Positions 17,614 through 25,413 of a stretch of 64,000 bases of DNA are shown piece by piece (the stretch's first letter is position 1; the number at the start of each line of letters is the position of its first letter). The notes beneath the pieces were generated by a model. It did no database searches. It was not told the origin of the DNA and saw nothing but the letters and a program-made list of their open reading frames with translations. A program made the translations under genes and the position numbers. The DNA is from Lachnospiraceae bacterium (GTDB lineage Bacteria; Bacillota; Clostridia; Lachnospirales; Lachnospiraceae), in NCBI GenBank assembly GCA_024403615.1, contig JAKSRM010000003.1:97973-161972 (forward strand), read 5' to 3'.

Positions 17614-18213
17614 TCATTTCAAAATAAATTTATTCTTCTCTCTTTTTACTAATCCAGCCTCTTCCAAGTTATCGATACAGCGATACAGACTGCTTCGGCC
17701 GATTTTCAGCCTTCGTGCCAGCTCCGCCATGCCGATATCTAAAGAAGCCGTTCCTTCTTCATCTGCAATGGATAACAAATATTCATACAACTTATGATCT
17801 ACGCTTCCCGCAGAAAAGGTATCCAATCGTTTATTCAAAAACCGAATTCGGTCTGACAAAAAAGCGATATAGTTTAATGCAATCTGTGGATATTGCTGAA
17901 TCAATTCCTTAAAATCCGTTTCTGTAATATATCGGATGGTTCCATTCTCCATTGCAAGAATGCTGCTCAAAGAAGAGTCCCATTCTCCAAACAAAGAAGC
18001 TGCTCCAAACATTTCTCCCGCACCGATTTTTCGAACGGTTATAGAGGCTCCCGCTTCCGTGTTCCGAATGATTTTTGCCGAACCAGTGATTATCATTCCA
18101 ATGCTTCCTGTCCGGTAAAGTTCCGTTCCTTTTTGAAACCGTTCTGTCTTTAGCCGACCTTCCACTTTTTTTATTTCTTCTTCTTTTAATCCTTCAAGAA
18201 TAAAAAAGCTCAT
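17614..18213 (-). CDS. Crp/Fnr family transcriptional regulator
   Basis: 199 aa from the second Met (18213), which is better spaced from GAAGAGG than the Met at 18216. The N-terminal cyclic-nucleotide-binding-like beta roll spans about residues 5-115 (FQKGTELYRTGSIGMIITGSAKI). A dimerisation helix and a winged HTH follow (MAELARRLKIGRSSLYRCIDNLEEAGLVKRE). There is no N-terminal Cys cluster, so it is not an Fnr-type oxygen sensor. It probably controls the adjacent importer genes and itself. A loose dyad (TATAGTA 18285-18291 / TACTATA 18310-18316) upstream is a candidate operator. The second 42-bp array starts about 165 bp upstream. Confidence 0.88.
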   Translation of the reverse strand: MSFFILEGLKEEEIKKVEGRLKTERFQKGTELYRTGSIGMIITGSAKIIRNTEAGASITVRKIGAGEMFGAASLFGEWDSSLSSILAMENGTIRYITETDFKELIQQYPQIALNYIAFLSDRIRFLNKRLDTFSAGSVDHKLYEYLLSIADEEGTASLDIGMAELARRLKIGRSSLYRCIDNLEEAGLVKREKNKFILK

Positions 18214-18377
18214 CATAACCTCTTCTTCTAACAGTCTTTATCTCTTCAAATACTATTATTCAGGAGTTGTTTCAATATGTCCCATATAGTACACTTTTTT
18301 ATTATTTTATACTATAATACTCCTAAAAATCAACCTGCTTCCTTGAAAACATCCTCTCATCCAATTTGTATTTCCAG

Positions 18378-18640
18378 TTTTCCGCAAAATCATTGAGATA
18401 TGTACTGCTACTTTTCCTCTTCTCTGCGAAATTGTTGAGATATGTACACCTACTCTTTCTCTTTTCTGCGAAATTGTTGAGATATGTACTCTTTTTTTAA
18501 CTTTTCACGTTGCAATGGCTTCAAAATATGTACATATCTCAACTTTCTTGCAGCAAAATACTTTTGAGTGCGTACATATCTCAACTTTTTTGCAATAAGA
18601 GACTTTTGAGGTCGTACATATCTCAACTTTTTTCGTTTTT
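18378..18640. repeat. 42-bp-period array 2 (3 forward then 3 inverted units)
   Basis: The same GAGATATGTAC core as at 3.3 kb recurs at 18395, 18437 and 18479 (exactly 42 bp apart). Its complement occurs at 18530, 18572 and 18614 (again 42 bp apart). The central forward-to-inverted step is 51 bp. Units here are better conserved than in array 1: most read CTGCGAAATTGTTGAGATA before TGTAC. The array lies between a GNAT gene terminator and the upstream region of the Crp-type gene. That is the same kind of position as array 1: past a minus-strand gene's terminator and before the next minus-strand promoter. Confidence 0.92.
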
Positions 18641-18689
18641 TTCTACATTCATAGCCCACAGAGCCTTTATATTTCCAAAAAAGTAGCAT

Positions 18690-18716
18690 CAAAAAGGCAG
18701 GGCGAAAAGCCCTGCA
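18690..18716 (-). terminator. Intrinsic terminator after the GNAT gene
   Basis: GCAGGGC / GCCCTGC with a 5-nt loop, followed on the minus strand by CTTTTTGATG. It lies about 60 bp past the stop of the acetyltransferase gene. Confidence 0.8.
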
Positions 18717-18774
18717 ATTCTTTATTCCTTTAATAATTTTATAAACTTATTTTGACCTAGCTCTTCCGTAGTCT

Positions 18775-19206
18775 TTACAAATCCTTACGGAACCGCAGCT
18801 GGGTTTTATCGCATTCATAGCCCAGGTGCTCATAGAAGCCATGGGCCTCTTTCCGCTCAATTCTGGAATTCAGACGGATATAGGAAGCGCCAGTTTTCTT
18901 TGCATGCTCCTCAAAAGCCTTTAACAATGCTTTTCCGTAGCCTTTGCCTTTTTCTTCATTTGCTACCGCCAGCCCCATAACGTTCCAGCCTTTTTCTTTA
19001 TACACCAAATGAAAATCTTCCGCCTGGATAAAGCCTTTTACTTTTCCGTCCGTCTCGTCTTCATAAACTGCGACATAATAATGCTCATCGGCAGATAGAA
19101 CCGGAATCTGCTCCCGTAAAATTTCCACCGTAGTCATTTGGTCTAAGGATGTGATGCAGATTTCCATTACTTCTTCTGCATCTTTTATTTCTATCGGTCT
19201 TATCAT
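18775..19206 (-). CDS. GNAT family N-acetyltransferase
   Basis: 143 aa. Motif A, VMGLAVANEEKGKGYGKALLKAFEEHA, holds the acetyl-CoA pyrophosphate loop, and RIERKEAHGFYEHLGYE is the terminal motif of GNAT proteins. The start codon lies one base after the stop of the spermidine-synthase-like gene and lacks its own Shine-Dalgarno, so it is probably translationally coupled. Coupling to an aminopropyltransferase-like gene hints at a small amine or polyamine substrate, but that is inference. Confidence 0.88.
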   Translation of the reverse strand: MIRPIEIKDAEEVMEICITSLDQMTTVEILREQIPVLSADEHYYVAVYEDETDGKVKGFIQAEDFHLVYKEKGWNVMGLAVANEEKGKGYGKALLKAFEEHAKKTGASYIRLNSRIERKEAHGFYEHLGYECDKTQLRFRKDL

Positions 19207-19207
19207 T

Positions 19208-20836
19208 TTATTGCAACGCGTTAATCAGCCCTTCCAGGCCTTCCTCTTTGTAAATTTCTTTATAGTATTCCGTTTCTTCACCAATCAGGTCATCAATTAC
19301 TCTCATGCTTAAGAGCTCCACTGGCGCCTTATCGTCGGTCATTACATGACCGGTAGAAACATAATCTACCAAATTCTTATCTAACTTTTTCATCAGACTT
19401 TTCAGGTCTGCATTTTTCTCCGCCTTCACATTTTCCGTAAAGGTCTGACGGAAATTTGGATCATTTACTGCAAACAGTTCCCGGTTGGTAGCATAAGGAA
19501 CATCCACGGTGCAAACTTCCGAGAACACATTGGAAATGGTGTCTGCCAGATACTGGTTCATATTTCCTTCTTCTTTTCCCCGCATGTTCATGTTAACTAC
19601 CATGACACCGCTCGGATTCAGATGATCTTTCACCAGATTAAAAAATTCTACCGACGCCATCTGGAACGGAATGGTAATGTCCTGATACGCATCCAACATA
19701 ATGACATCGTATTTTTTATCAATAACATTCAAATAGGCTCTGCCATCATAGGTCACAACCGGAATATCTTCCGAAAGGTGGAAATACTCCGATGCTAGCT
19801 TCGTAATGTCCTCATCGATTTCCACGCCAGTAATATTCAGTTTCGCATGGTCGCCAAAATACCTTTGACACTGAGTCGCATAAGTTCCCGTTCCCATACC
19901 TAAAACCAGAATGTCCAGTTCTTCTTTGTCATTGATGCCCGCCATCAACGGAGCTGCCATCGCATAATCATAATACATACCGGTCAGCGTATCCGACTTC
20001 TCATAAACGGACTGAACACCGAACAAAACGTTGGTGGACAAAATCACTCTGTTTTCGTCTTCCTTTACCTGAAGGTAGTTATATACGGACTCTCCTTCGT
20101 AGGTCAGGTCGCTTTCCCAAAAAGCGAAGCTATCGGAATGTCCAAAAACACAAGCTAAAATAAATACTACGGCGCCGACCACAACCTTGGCCGTTTTTAC
20201 TTTACTGCTTAAGAAATAGATTATTGCCAACGCCAAAAGAATTCCGGCAAAAATCAAAAATGTAATCGAAGTGCCAACTGCCGGAATGGTAACGAAAGTT
20301 GGAACGAAAGTACCGATAATGCTACCGATGGTATTGGATGCATTTAATCTTCCGACAATTTTTCCACTGTCGTCTAAATCATCTACGGTATATTTTACAA
20401 GGCAAGGAGTAACCGTTCCTAACAGAAACAGTGGAAATACGAAAATAATCATACAGGTTGCAAAGGCAGCCCATACCAAAAACGCATTGCTGACCGTAAA
20501 AATCATAACCGCCGCAATGCCAATAACGATATATTTTCCAACCACCGGAATCAAACCGATCCAGATGGATGCAATAATAATACGGCCATACAAACGGTCT
20601 GGATTTGGATTCTTGTCCGCGCTACGTCCGCCGTAAAGATTTCCCAAAGCCATGGCAATCATGATGGTTCCGATAATAATGGTCCATACAATCTGGGAAG
20701 AACTGAAGTACGGTGCTAACAACCTGCTGGCACCTAATTCTACCGCCATCAAAGACATGCCGGAGAAAAACTCCGTCAGATATAAAAATATCTTATTCTT
20801 TAATATTTTCCGTTTTTCTACTTTTTTCGGCTCCAT
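19208..20836 (-). CDS. Membrane-fused spermidine synthase-like protein
   Basis: 542 aa. The N-terminal 230 residues form about seven transmembrane helices, starting at YLTEFFSGMSLMAVELGASRLLAPYF. The C-terminal part is a Rossmann domain of the aminopropyltransferase type: LDILVLGMGTGTYATQC (about residue 300), TGVEIDEDI, YDGRAYL and YDVIMLDAYQD. Related proteins are annotated as fused-MFS spermidine synthases; their true substrate is often unproven. The start has AAGGG at a good distance. It forms an operon with the GNAT gene behind it, and the arylamine N-acetyltransferase gene lies 59 bp ahead on the same strand. Confidence 0.88.
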   Translation of the reverse strand: MEPKKVEKRKILKNKIFLYLTEFFSGMSLMAVELGASRLLAPYFSSSQIVWTIIIGTIMIAMALGNLYGGRSADKNPNPDRLYGRIIIASIWIGLIPVVGKYIVIGIAAVMIFTVSNAFLVWAAFATCMIIFVFPLFLLGTVTPCLVKYTVDDLDDSGKIVGRLNASNTIGSIIGTFVPTFVTIPAVGTSITFLIFAGILLALAIIYFLSSKVKTAKVVVGAVVFILACVFGHSDSFAFWESDLTYEGESVYNYLQVKEDENRVILSTNVLFGVQSVYEKSDTLTGMYYDYAMAAPLMAGINDKEELDILVLGMGTGTYATQCQRYFGDHAKLNITGVEIDEDITKLASEYFHLSEDIPVVTYDGRAYLNVIDKKYDVIMLDAYQDITIPFQMASVEFFNLVKDHLNPSGVMVVNMNMRGKEEGNMNQYLADTISNVFSEVCTVDVPYATNRELFAVNDPNFRQTFTENVKAEKNADLKSLMKKLDKNLVDYVSTGHVMTDDKAPVELLSMRVIDDLIGEETEYYKEIYKEEGLEGLINALQ

Positions 20837-20895
20837 AAAGAACCCTTGCCTTTCACATTTTCTAACAATCGTGAAGTCTTCGCCTTGTAGTCGGT

Positions 20896-21702
20896 TTATC
20901 GTTCAATTCCGAAATATTCCTTCAGAACATCCAGAACTTCTGTTTCTTCAATTTCTTTAACGGTTTTTCCTGCCTTATTTACTTCCGTAAATTTATTTCC
21001 CATTAAAGAAACAAAGCCTTCTTCCGTACGCTTATTTACCATACGCATTTTACGGAAGCCAGAATCTGGAGCATTTGCACAATGGTCGCAATGATATAAA
21101 AAGTCCACGTTCAGGAATGGAGACTCAGAGAACATAACAACTGGCTGGCGTTCTGCGTCGTTGGAGCCGTCCTCGCCATAGCCTACGCCTTTTCCCCTGC
21201 ATACCAAATGCCATCCGGAGAAAGACTCTTCACACCAGTAAGTTTCGTTCTTGTAAGTCTGCTTTTCTTCACTCAGTTCTACTGCAAATGGAGCCATTGG
21301 TCCGCCAAAACCAACATCACAGAAATATCTCTTTCCCTCCAGGAAAACGAGAACTCCTCGATGCATAACCGGCGTAAGGATGTCTCTGCGGGACTCTACT
21401 CGGCACATAACAGAATATGCATCAAAGCCTAAATCGCGAAGCAGGCAAACAAACAATCCGTTCATTTCAAAACAAAAACCGCCTCTTTTACGATTGACGA
21501 TTTTATCGAACAAAACTTCAGTATCCAAAGATACCTGCTCATCAAACAGGGCCGTGCTTAAATCTTCAAAAGGAACATAGCACTGATGATGCCAGATTAA
21601 AGAATTCAGGCATTCTAAATCTAATTTTATTGGCTCATCAAAACCGATTCTCTCCAGGTATTTTTTTGTGTCCGGAATATGGTCATAGGTAAATTCGTAC
21701 AT
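20896..21702 (-). CDS. nat: Arylamine N-acetyltransferase
   Basis: 268 aa, the usual bacterial NAT length. The catalytic triad is readable: C77 in RKRGGFCFEMNG, H114 in MHRGVLV and D129 in CDVGFGGP. The enzyme moves acetyl from acetyl-CoA to arylamines, hydrazines or hydroxylamines and would inactivate aromatic amine drugs or azo-reduction products. In gut bacteria NATs act on compounds such as 5-aminosalicylate. The start follows GAGGAG. It is divergent from the esterase gene at 21890. Confidence 0.94.
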   Translation of the reverse strand: MYEFTYDHIPDTKKYLERIGFDEPIKLDLECLNSLIWHHQCYVPFEDLSTALFDEQVSLDTEVLFDKIVNRKRGGFCFEMNGLFVCLLRDLGFDAYSVMCRVESRRDILTPVMHRGVLVFLEGKRYFCDVGFGGPMAPFAVELSEEKQTYKNETYWCEESFSGWHLVCRGKGVGYGEDGSNDAERQPVVMFSESPFLNVDFLYHCDHCANAPDSGFRKMRMVNKRTEEGFVSLMGNKFTEVNKAGKTVKEIEETEVLDVLKEYFGIER

Positions 21703-21816
21703 GATACTTCTCCTCTATAAGTAATTACGGCAATCATACCATATTTTTTAAGGAAGTCGCAATGAGAACAAAGTTTCTCTGTACAAAAACAGTACTATGC
21801 GAAGAGGAAGTAAAAA

Positions 21817-21825
21817 TGGTATAAT
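21817..21825 (+). promoter_or_regulatory. Extended -10 promoter of the esterase gene
   Basis: TGGTATAAT matches an extended -10 (TGn-TATAAT). No good -35 lies 17 bp upstream. It is followed at about 21853-21870 by a small hairpin (CTCTGC / GCAGAG) in the leader and then the AGGAG of the esterase gene. Confidence 0.55.
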
Positions 21826-21889
21826 ACGGTCATAAACAAGGAAGTCAGTCTCTGCCAGTTTTGCAGAGATTCCAAAGAGAGGAGAAGAT

Positions 21890-23035
21890 ATGAATATACC
21901 TGAAGAATTTTTAACAAACCAAGTTTTTGATTCCCGCGCGATCGGATTTAACCGTCAGCTGATTTCTCCACAGTTAATCAAAGGTGGACAGATTGAAGGC
22001 TCTAACATTGGTTACAAAGTATTTCCAGATGGAAAAGTATGGGTTACCTTAGATGGCCCTACTGCAAATGAAGTAAAAGCTGGCTATCCAGGCAACATGG
22101 TTGATCTGGTAAAGAACGAAGACGGCATCTGGACCGGAACTATCCAGTATGATGCTCCTGGTCTGAAACAGCTGATTTTCTACGTTGATGGCGTAAGAAT
22201 TATCAACCCACTGTCACCTATCGGCTACGGCTGGGGCGTAGGTATCAACTACATCGAAGTTCCAGATCCAGAACAGGATTACCTCTTAATTAAGAACGTA
22301 CCACACGGCACCGTTTCCCAGGAATATTTCTATTCTGAGATTACCGGCGAAACTGAATGCTGCTATATCTACACACCTCCAAAATATCGTGATGATTTAG
22401 ATACAAAATACCCAGTATTATATCTGCAGCACGGCGGCGGAGAAAATGAAACCTGCTGGACAGACCTTGGAAAAGTAAACTTCATCATGGACAACCTTTT
22501 AGCAGAAGGCAAAATCGTTCCTTTCATCATCGTTATGAACAACGCTATGATGCAGATGAATAAAGATGGCAACCCAGTTCTTGACAACAGCCAGTACAAT
22601 GACATGATTATCCAGGACTGCATCCCATTCATCGAGTCCAAATACCGTGTAATCGCTGATAAGAAGCACCGTGCAATCGCAGGTCTTTCCATGGGATCTC
22701 TGCTCTCTGGCGAAATGATTATGTACCACTATGATGTATTTGGTTCTGCTGGATTATTCACAGGCTATACCTATCCAAAGGTATTCAACCGTGGCAAATC
22801 TCAGGACGATCAGCTGAAAGTATTTGATGATCCAGAAACCTTCAACCGTGAAGTAAATCCATTCTTCGGCGCTATCGGCGACCGCGAGCCTTCTGTTCCT
22901 CTGTTTGAAGAAGAACGCAAGATGTGCGCAGAAAAAGGCATCAACTACATCCAGAAGATTTATCCAGGCGAGCATGAATGGAGAGTATGGAGAGCTGCAT
23001 TCCATGATTATGCACAGATGATTTTCCGTGATTGA
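21890..23035 (+). CDS. CE1-like esterase (feruloyl/enterochelin esterase family) with N-terminal E-set domain
   Basis: 381 aa. Residues about 25-125 form a CBM48/E-set beta-sandwich. The catalytic domain follows: YIYTPPKY, VLYLQHGGGENE, the nucleophile elbow AGLSMGS (S267) and GEHEW with the likely catalytic His near the end. This arrangement is common in feruloyl and acetyl-xylan esterases and in enterochelin esterases. No signal peptide is seen, so it is cytoplasmic and would act on imported, short feruloylated sugars or glucuronate esters. It has a strong GAGGAG start and its own promoter and terminator. Confidence 0.86.
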   Translation: MNIPEEFLTNQVFDSRAIGFNRQLISPQLIKGGQIEGSNIGYKVFPDGKVWVTLDGPTANEVKAGYPGNMVDLVKNEDGIWTGTIQYDAPGLKQLIFYVDGVRIINPLSPIGYGWGVGINYIEVPDPEQDYLLIKNVPHGTVSQEYFYSEITGETECCYIYTPPKYRDDLDTKYPVLYLQHGGGENETCWTDLGKVNFIMDNLLAEGKIVPFIIVMNNAMMQMNKDGNPVLDNSQYNDMIIQDCIPFIESKYRVIADKKHRAIAGLSMGSLLSGEMIMYHYDVFGSAGLFTGYTYPKVFNRGKSQDDQLKVFDDPETFNREVNPFFGAIGDREPSVPLFEEERKMCAEKGINYIQKIYPGEHEWRVWRAAFHDYAQMIFRD

Positions 23036-23069
23036 TTTCGTTACTGAACTTTCAAAATTATAAGAGCAA

Positions 23070-23103
23070 AATAAAACAGCGGGAACAATTCCCGCTGTTT
23101 TTA
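23070..23103. terminator. Bidirectional intrinsic terminator
   Basis: AAACAGCGGGAA / TTCCCGCTGTTT around a 3-nt loop with T or A runs on both sides. It ends the CE1 esterase gene and the convergent URO-D-family gene. Confidence 0.88.
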
Positions 23104-23121
23104 TGATGTCTTACGACAAGA

Positions 23122-24144
23122 TTATTTCTGGTAGAATTCGTGGCTGATTTCATCCATGATTCTGTTAACAGTAGCTTTCTTCCAAAGAACGAACTGATCG
23201 TTAGGGTCTGGAATGATGAAGTGTACCTGGAATGCGAATCCACCGCCTGGAGCGTACTGGTTAGCAACATCCCAAAGGATCTCACGGATTTCATCTTCTG
23301 TGATGCCAGGTTTCTCGAATGTCTGTGAAGAGTTGATACATCCGGTAAGAACAACTTTGTTACCAAATCTCTTCTTGATTGCTGCAAGGTCGTTGCAGTT
23401 CTGAGCTGGGTTCCATCCAGTAACACCAACTTTTTCAATCATGTCAGGCATAAAGATTTCACATTTACCACAGTTATGAAGAGTAATAGGAAGATTTCTT
23501 TCTTTTGCAAACTCAGTTACTCTGCTGTAACGAGGAACGAAGTATTTCTGCATCATCTCTAAGGATACGAAAGGATTTCCCCAAGCTGCTGTATCATCAC
23601 CAATACCAAAGATGTCTGGTTTGTAGTAGTCGATAGAATTCTTTACTACTTCACATGTGAAATCGCAAAGATAATCGAATAATGCTTCGCACTCTTCTGG
23701 TTCTTCAGATAATGCGCAAAGGCCCTCTGTGAATCCCATGAATGCCATTAAATTCTGGAAGTATCCAGCGCTTGCGCCGTAAGATACTGCCTGATTTTCA
23801 TAATCGATGTGAGCATTTTCAAGGTCTTTCTTAGCCATCATTTCCCAGTCAACACCTTCCAGTGATGGAGCCTTGATTACATCGTGCCATTTTGTGATGT
23901 CGTCTAACAGGAAGTCCCATGTCTTAGGAATTCTTCCGCCAGCTGCTTCTTTGCTGGTGATGAGTTCTACTCCCCAAATATCCCACATACGTCCTTCAGC
24001 ATCAAACTTTCTGCCAATAACAGATGGTGAAACACCTGCGCTTGGTCCAGGAATAGCTGGGTCCATGGAAATATGAGGAATCCATTCAGGCTGTTCGCCA
24101 CGAAGACACATCAAATAGTTTTCTTTTTCTGTTAATTTTGCCAT
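23122..24144 (-). CDS. Uroporphyrinogen decarboxylase-family methyltransferase (MtaA/MtbA-like), copy 2
   Basis: 340 aa from the Met at 24144, which follows GGAGGAGG; a longer frame upstream lacks a site. The URO-D TIM-barrel fold carries the zinc motif of methylcobamide methyltransferases: H223 and C225 (HNCGKC) and C269 (TGCINSSQ). These features set it apart from true HemE, which lacks zinc. Such enzymes move methyl groups between a corrinoid protein and a thiol or pterin, or demethylate methoxylated aromatics. A close paralogue lies just upstream. No corrinoid-binding protein gene is in the window. Confidence 0.85.
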   Translation of the reverse strand: MAKLTEKENYLMCLRGEQPEWIPHISMDPAIPGPSAGVSPSVIGRKFDAEGRMWDIWGVELITSKEAAGGRIPKTWDFLLDDITKWHDVIKAPSLEGVDWEMMAKKDLENAHIDYENQAVSYGASAGYFQNLMAFMGFTEGLCALSEEPEECEALFDYLCDFTCEVVKNSIDYYKPDIFGIGDDTAAWGNPFVSLEMMQKYFVPRYSRVTEFAKERNLPITLHNCGKCEIFMPDMIEKVGVTGWNPAQNCNDLAAIKKRFGNKVVLTGCINSSQTFEKPGITEDEIREILWDVANQYAPGGGFAFQVHFIIPDPNDQFVLWKKATVNRIMDEISHEFYQK

Positions 24145-24253
24145 TAGATTATCCTCCTCCAATAAAATTATATAGTTTTCTTTACAAATACCGTCATAAA
24201 AATCACGCCCATAATTGTTTCTATTTGTATACACGATATTCTACCACATTCAT

Positions 24254-24286
24254 AAAAAAAAGGGGAGAAAAATCTCCCCTTTTCCT
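24254..24286 (-). terminator. Terminator between the two URO-D-family genes
   Basis: AAAAGGGGAGA / TCTCCCCTTTT with a short loop followed on the minus strand by TTTTTTTATG. It lies 20 bp past the upstream copy's stop, so the two paralogues are probably separate or partly separated transcripts. Confidence 0.85.
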
Positions 24287-24306
24287 TATTCGAAAAATAG
24301 TTCTTT

Positions 24307-25326
24307 TTATTTGTAGAAAGAAACACTGATTTCGTGCATAACTTTGTTAACGGTAGCTTTCTTCCACTGTACAAACTGATCGGTTGGATCAGGAATGATG
24401 AAGTGGCTCTGGAATGCGAATCCGCCGCCAGGAGCATATTTGTTAGCAACGTCTTCAAGAATCGCACGGATTTCATCTTCTGTGATGCCAGGTTTCTCAA
24501 AGGTCTGAGAAGAGTTGATGCATCCGGTAAGAACTAACTTGTTACCGAATTTTTCTTTGATTGCAACAAGGTCGTTGCAGTCCTGAGCTGGGTTCCAGCC
24601 GTTAACACCAACAACATTTACCATGTCGTCCATGAAGATTTCGCATTTTCCGCAGTTATGAAGAGTAATAGCAAGACCTCTATCTTTTGCGTAATCTGTT
24701 AATCTGCTGTAACGAGGAACGAAGTATTTACGCATCATTTCCAGAGATACGAAAGGATTGTTCCAAGCTGCTGTATCGTCTGTCAGATTGAAGATGTCTG
24801 GTTTGTAATAATCGATAGATTTTTCAATTACTTCACAAGAGAAGTCGCAAAGGTAATCAAATAATGCTTCGCATTCTTCTGGTTCTTCTGATAAAGCGCA
24901 AAGGCCTTCTGTGAATCCCATGAATGCCATTAAGTTCTGGAAGAATCCGCCGCCAGCGCTGTATCCAACTGCCTGGTTCTCACGGTCGATAGGTCTAGCT
25001 TCCAGATCTTTCTTAGCCATCATTTCCCAATCAATGCCTTCCAGTGATGGAGCTTTGATTACGTCATGCCATTTTGTGATGTCGTCAAGAATGAAATCCC
25101 ATGTCTTAGGAATTCTTCCGCCAGCTGCTTCTTTACTTGTGATGAGCTCAACGCCCCACATATCGAACATTCTTCCGTCTGGTTCTACTTTCATTCCCAT
25201 GATAGATGGGCCAGTTCCTGCGGATGGTCCAGGGGTTCCCTGATCCATAGCGATATGAGGAATCCATTCAGGCTGTTCGCCACGGAGACACATCAAATAG
25301 TTTTCTTTTTCTGTTAATTTTGCCAT
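24307..25326 (-). CDS. Uroporphyrinogen decarboxylase-family methyltransferase (MtaA/MtbA-like), copy 1
   Basis: 339 aa from the Met at 25326 (GGAGGA site); the in-frame Met at 25344 overlaps that site. It is very similar to the downstream copy: both begin MAKLTEKENYLMCLRGEQPE, and even the leader and the first codons match, so the pair is a recent duplication. The zinc ligands HNCGKC and TGCINSS are kept. The segment between about residues 175 and 190 (IFNLTDDTAAW here against IFGIGDDTAAW) is one of several differing patches, which may mark substrate divergence. Confidence 0.85.
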   Translation of the reverse strand: MAKLTEKENYLMCLRGEQPEWIPHIAMDQGTPGPSAGTGPSIMGMKVEPDGRMFDMWGVELITSKEAAGGRIPKTWDFILDDITKWHDVIKAPSLEGIDWEMMAKKDLEARPIDRENQAVGYSAGGGFFQNLMAFMGFTEGLCALSEEPEECEALFDYLCDFSCEVIEKSIDYYKPDIFNLTDDTAAWNNPFVSLEMMRKYFVPRYSRLTDYAKDRGLAITLHNCGKCEIFMDDMVNVVGVNGWNPAQDCNDLVAIKEKFGNKLVLTGCINSSQTFEKPGITEDEIRAILEDVANKYAPGGGFAFQSHFIIPDPTDQFVQWKKATVNKVMHEISVSFYK

Positions 25327-25413
25327 TAGATTATCCTCCTCCAAAGAGTATTGTTTTTTTTACGTACGCCCCATTTTAGCACATCAAAGTAAAAAAGGGG
25401 ATAAATTTTTGTT

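Noticed and set aside
18450..18692. 80-codon minus-strand frame with repeated KLRYVR
   Set aside because: Same cause: the inverted half of array 2 read in one frame. The repeated residues come from the DNA unit.
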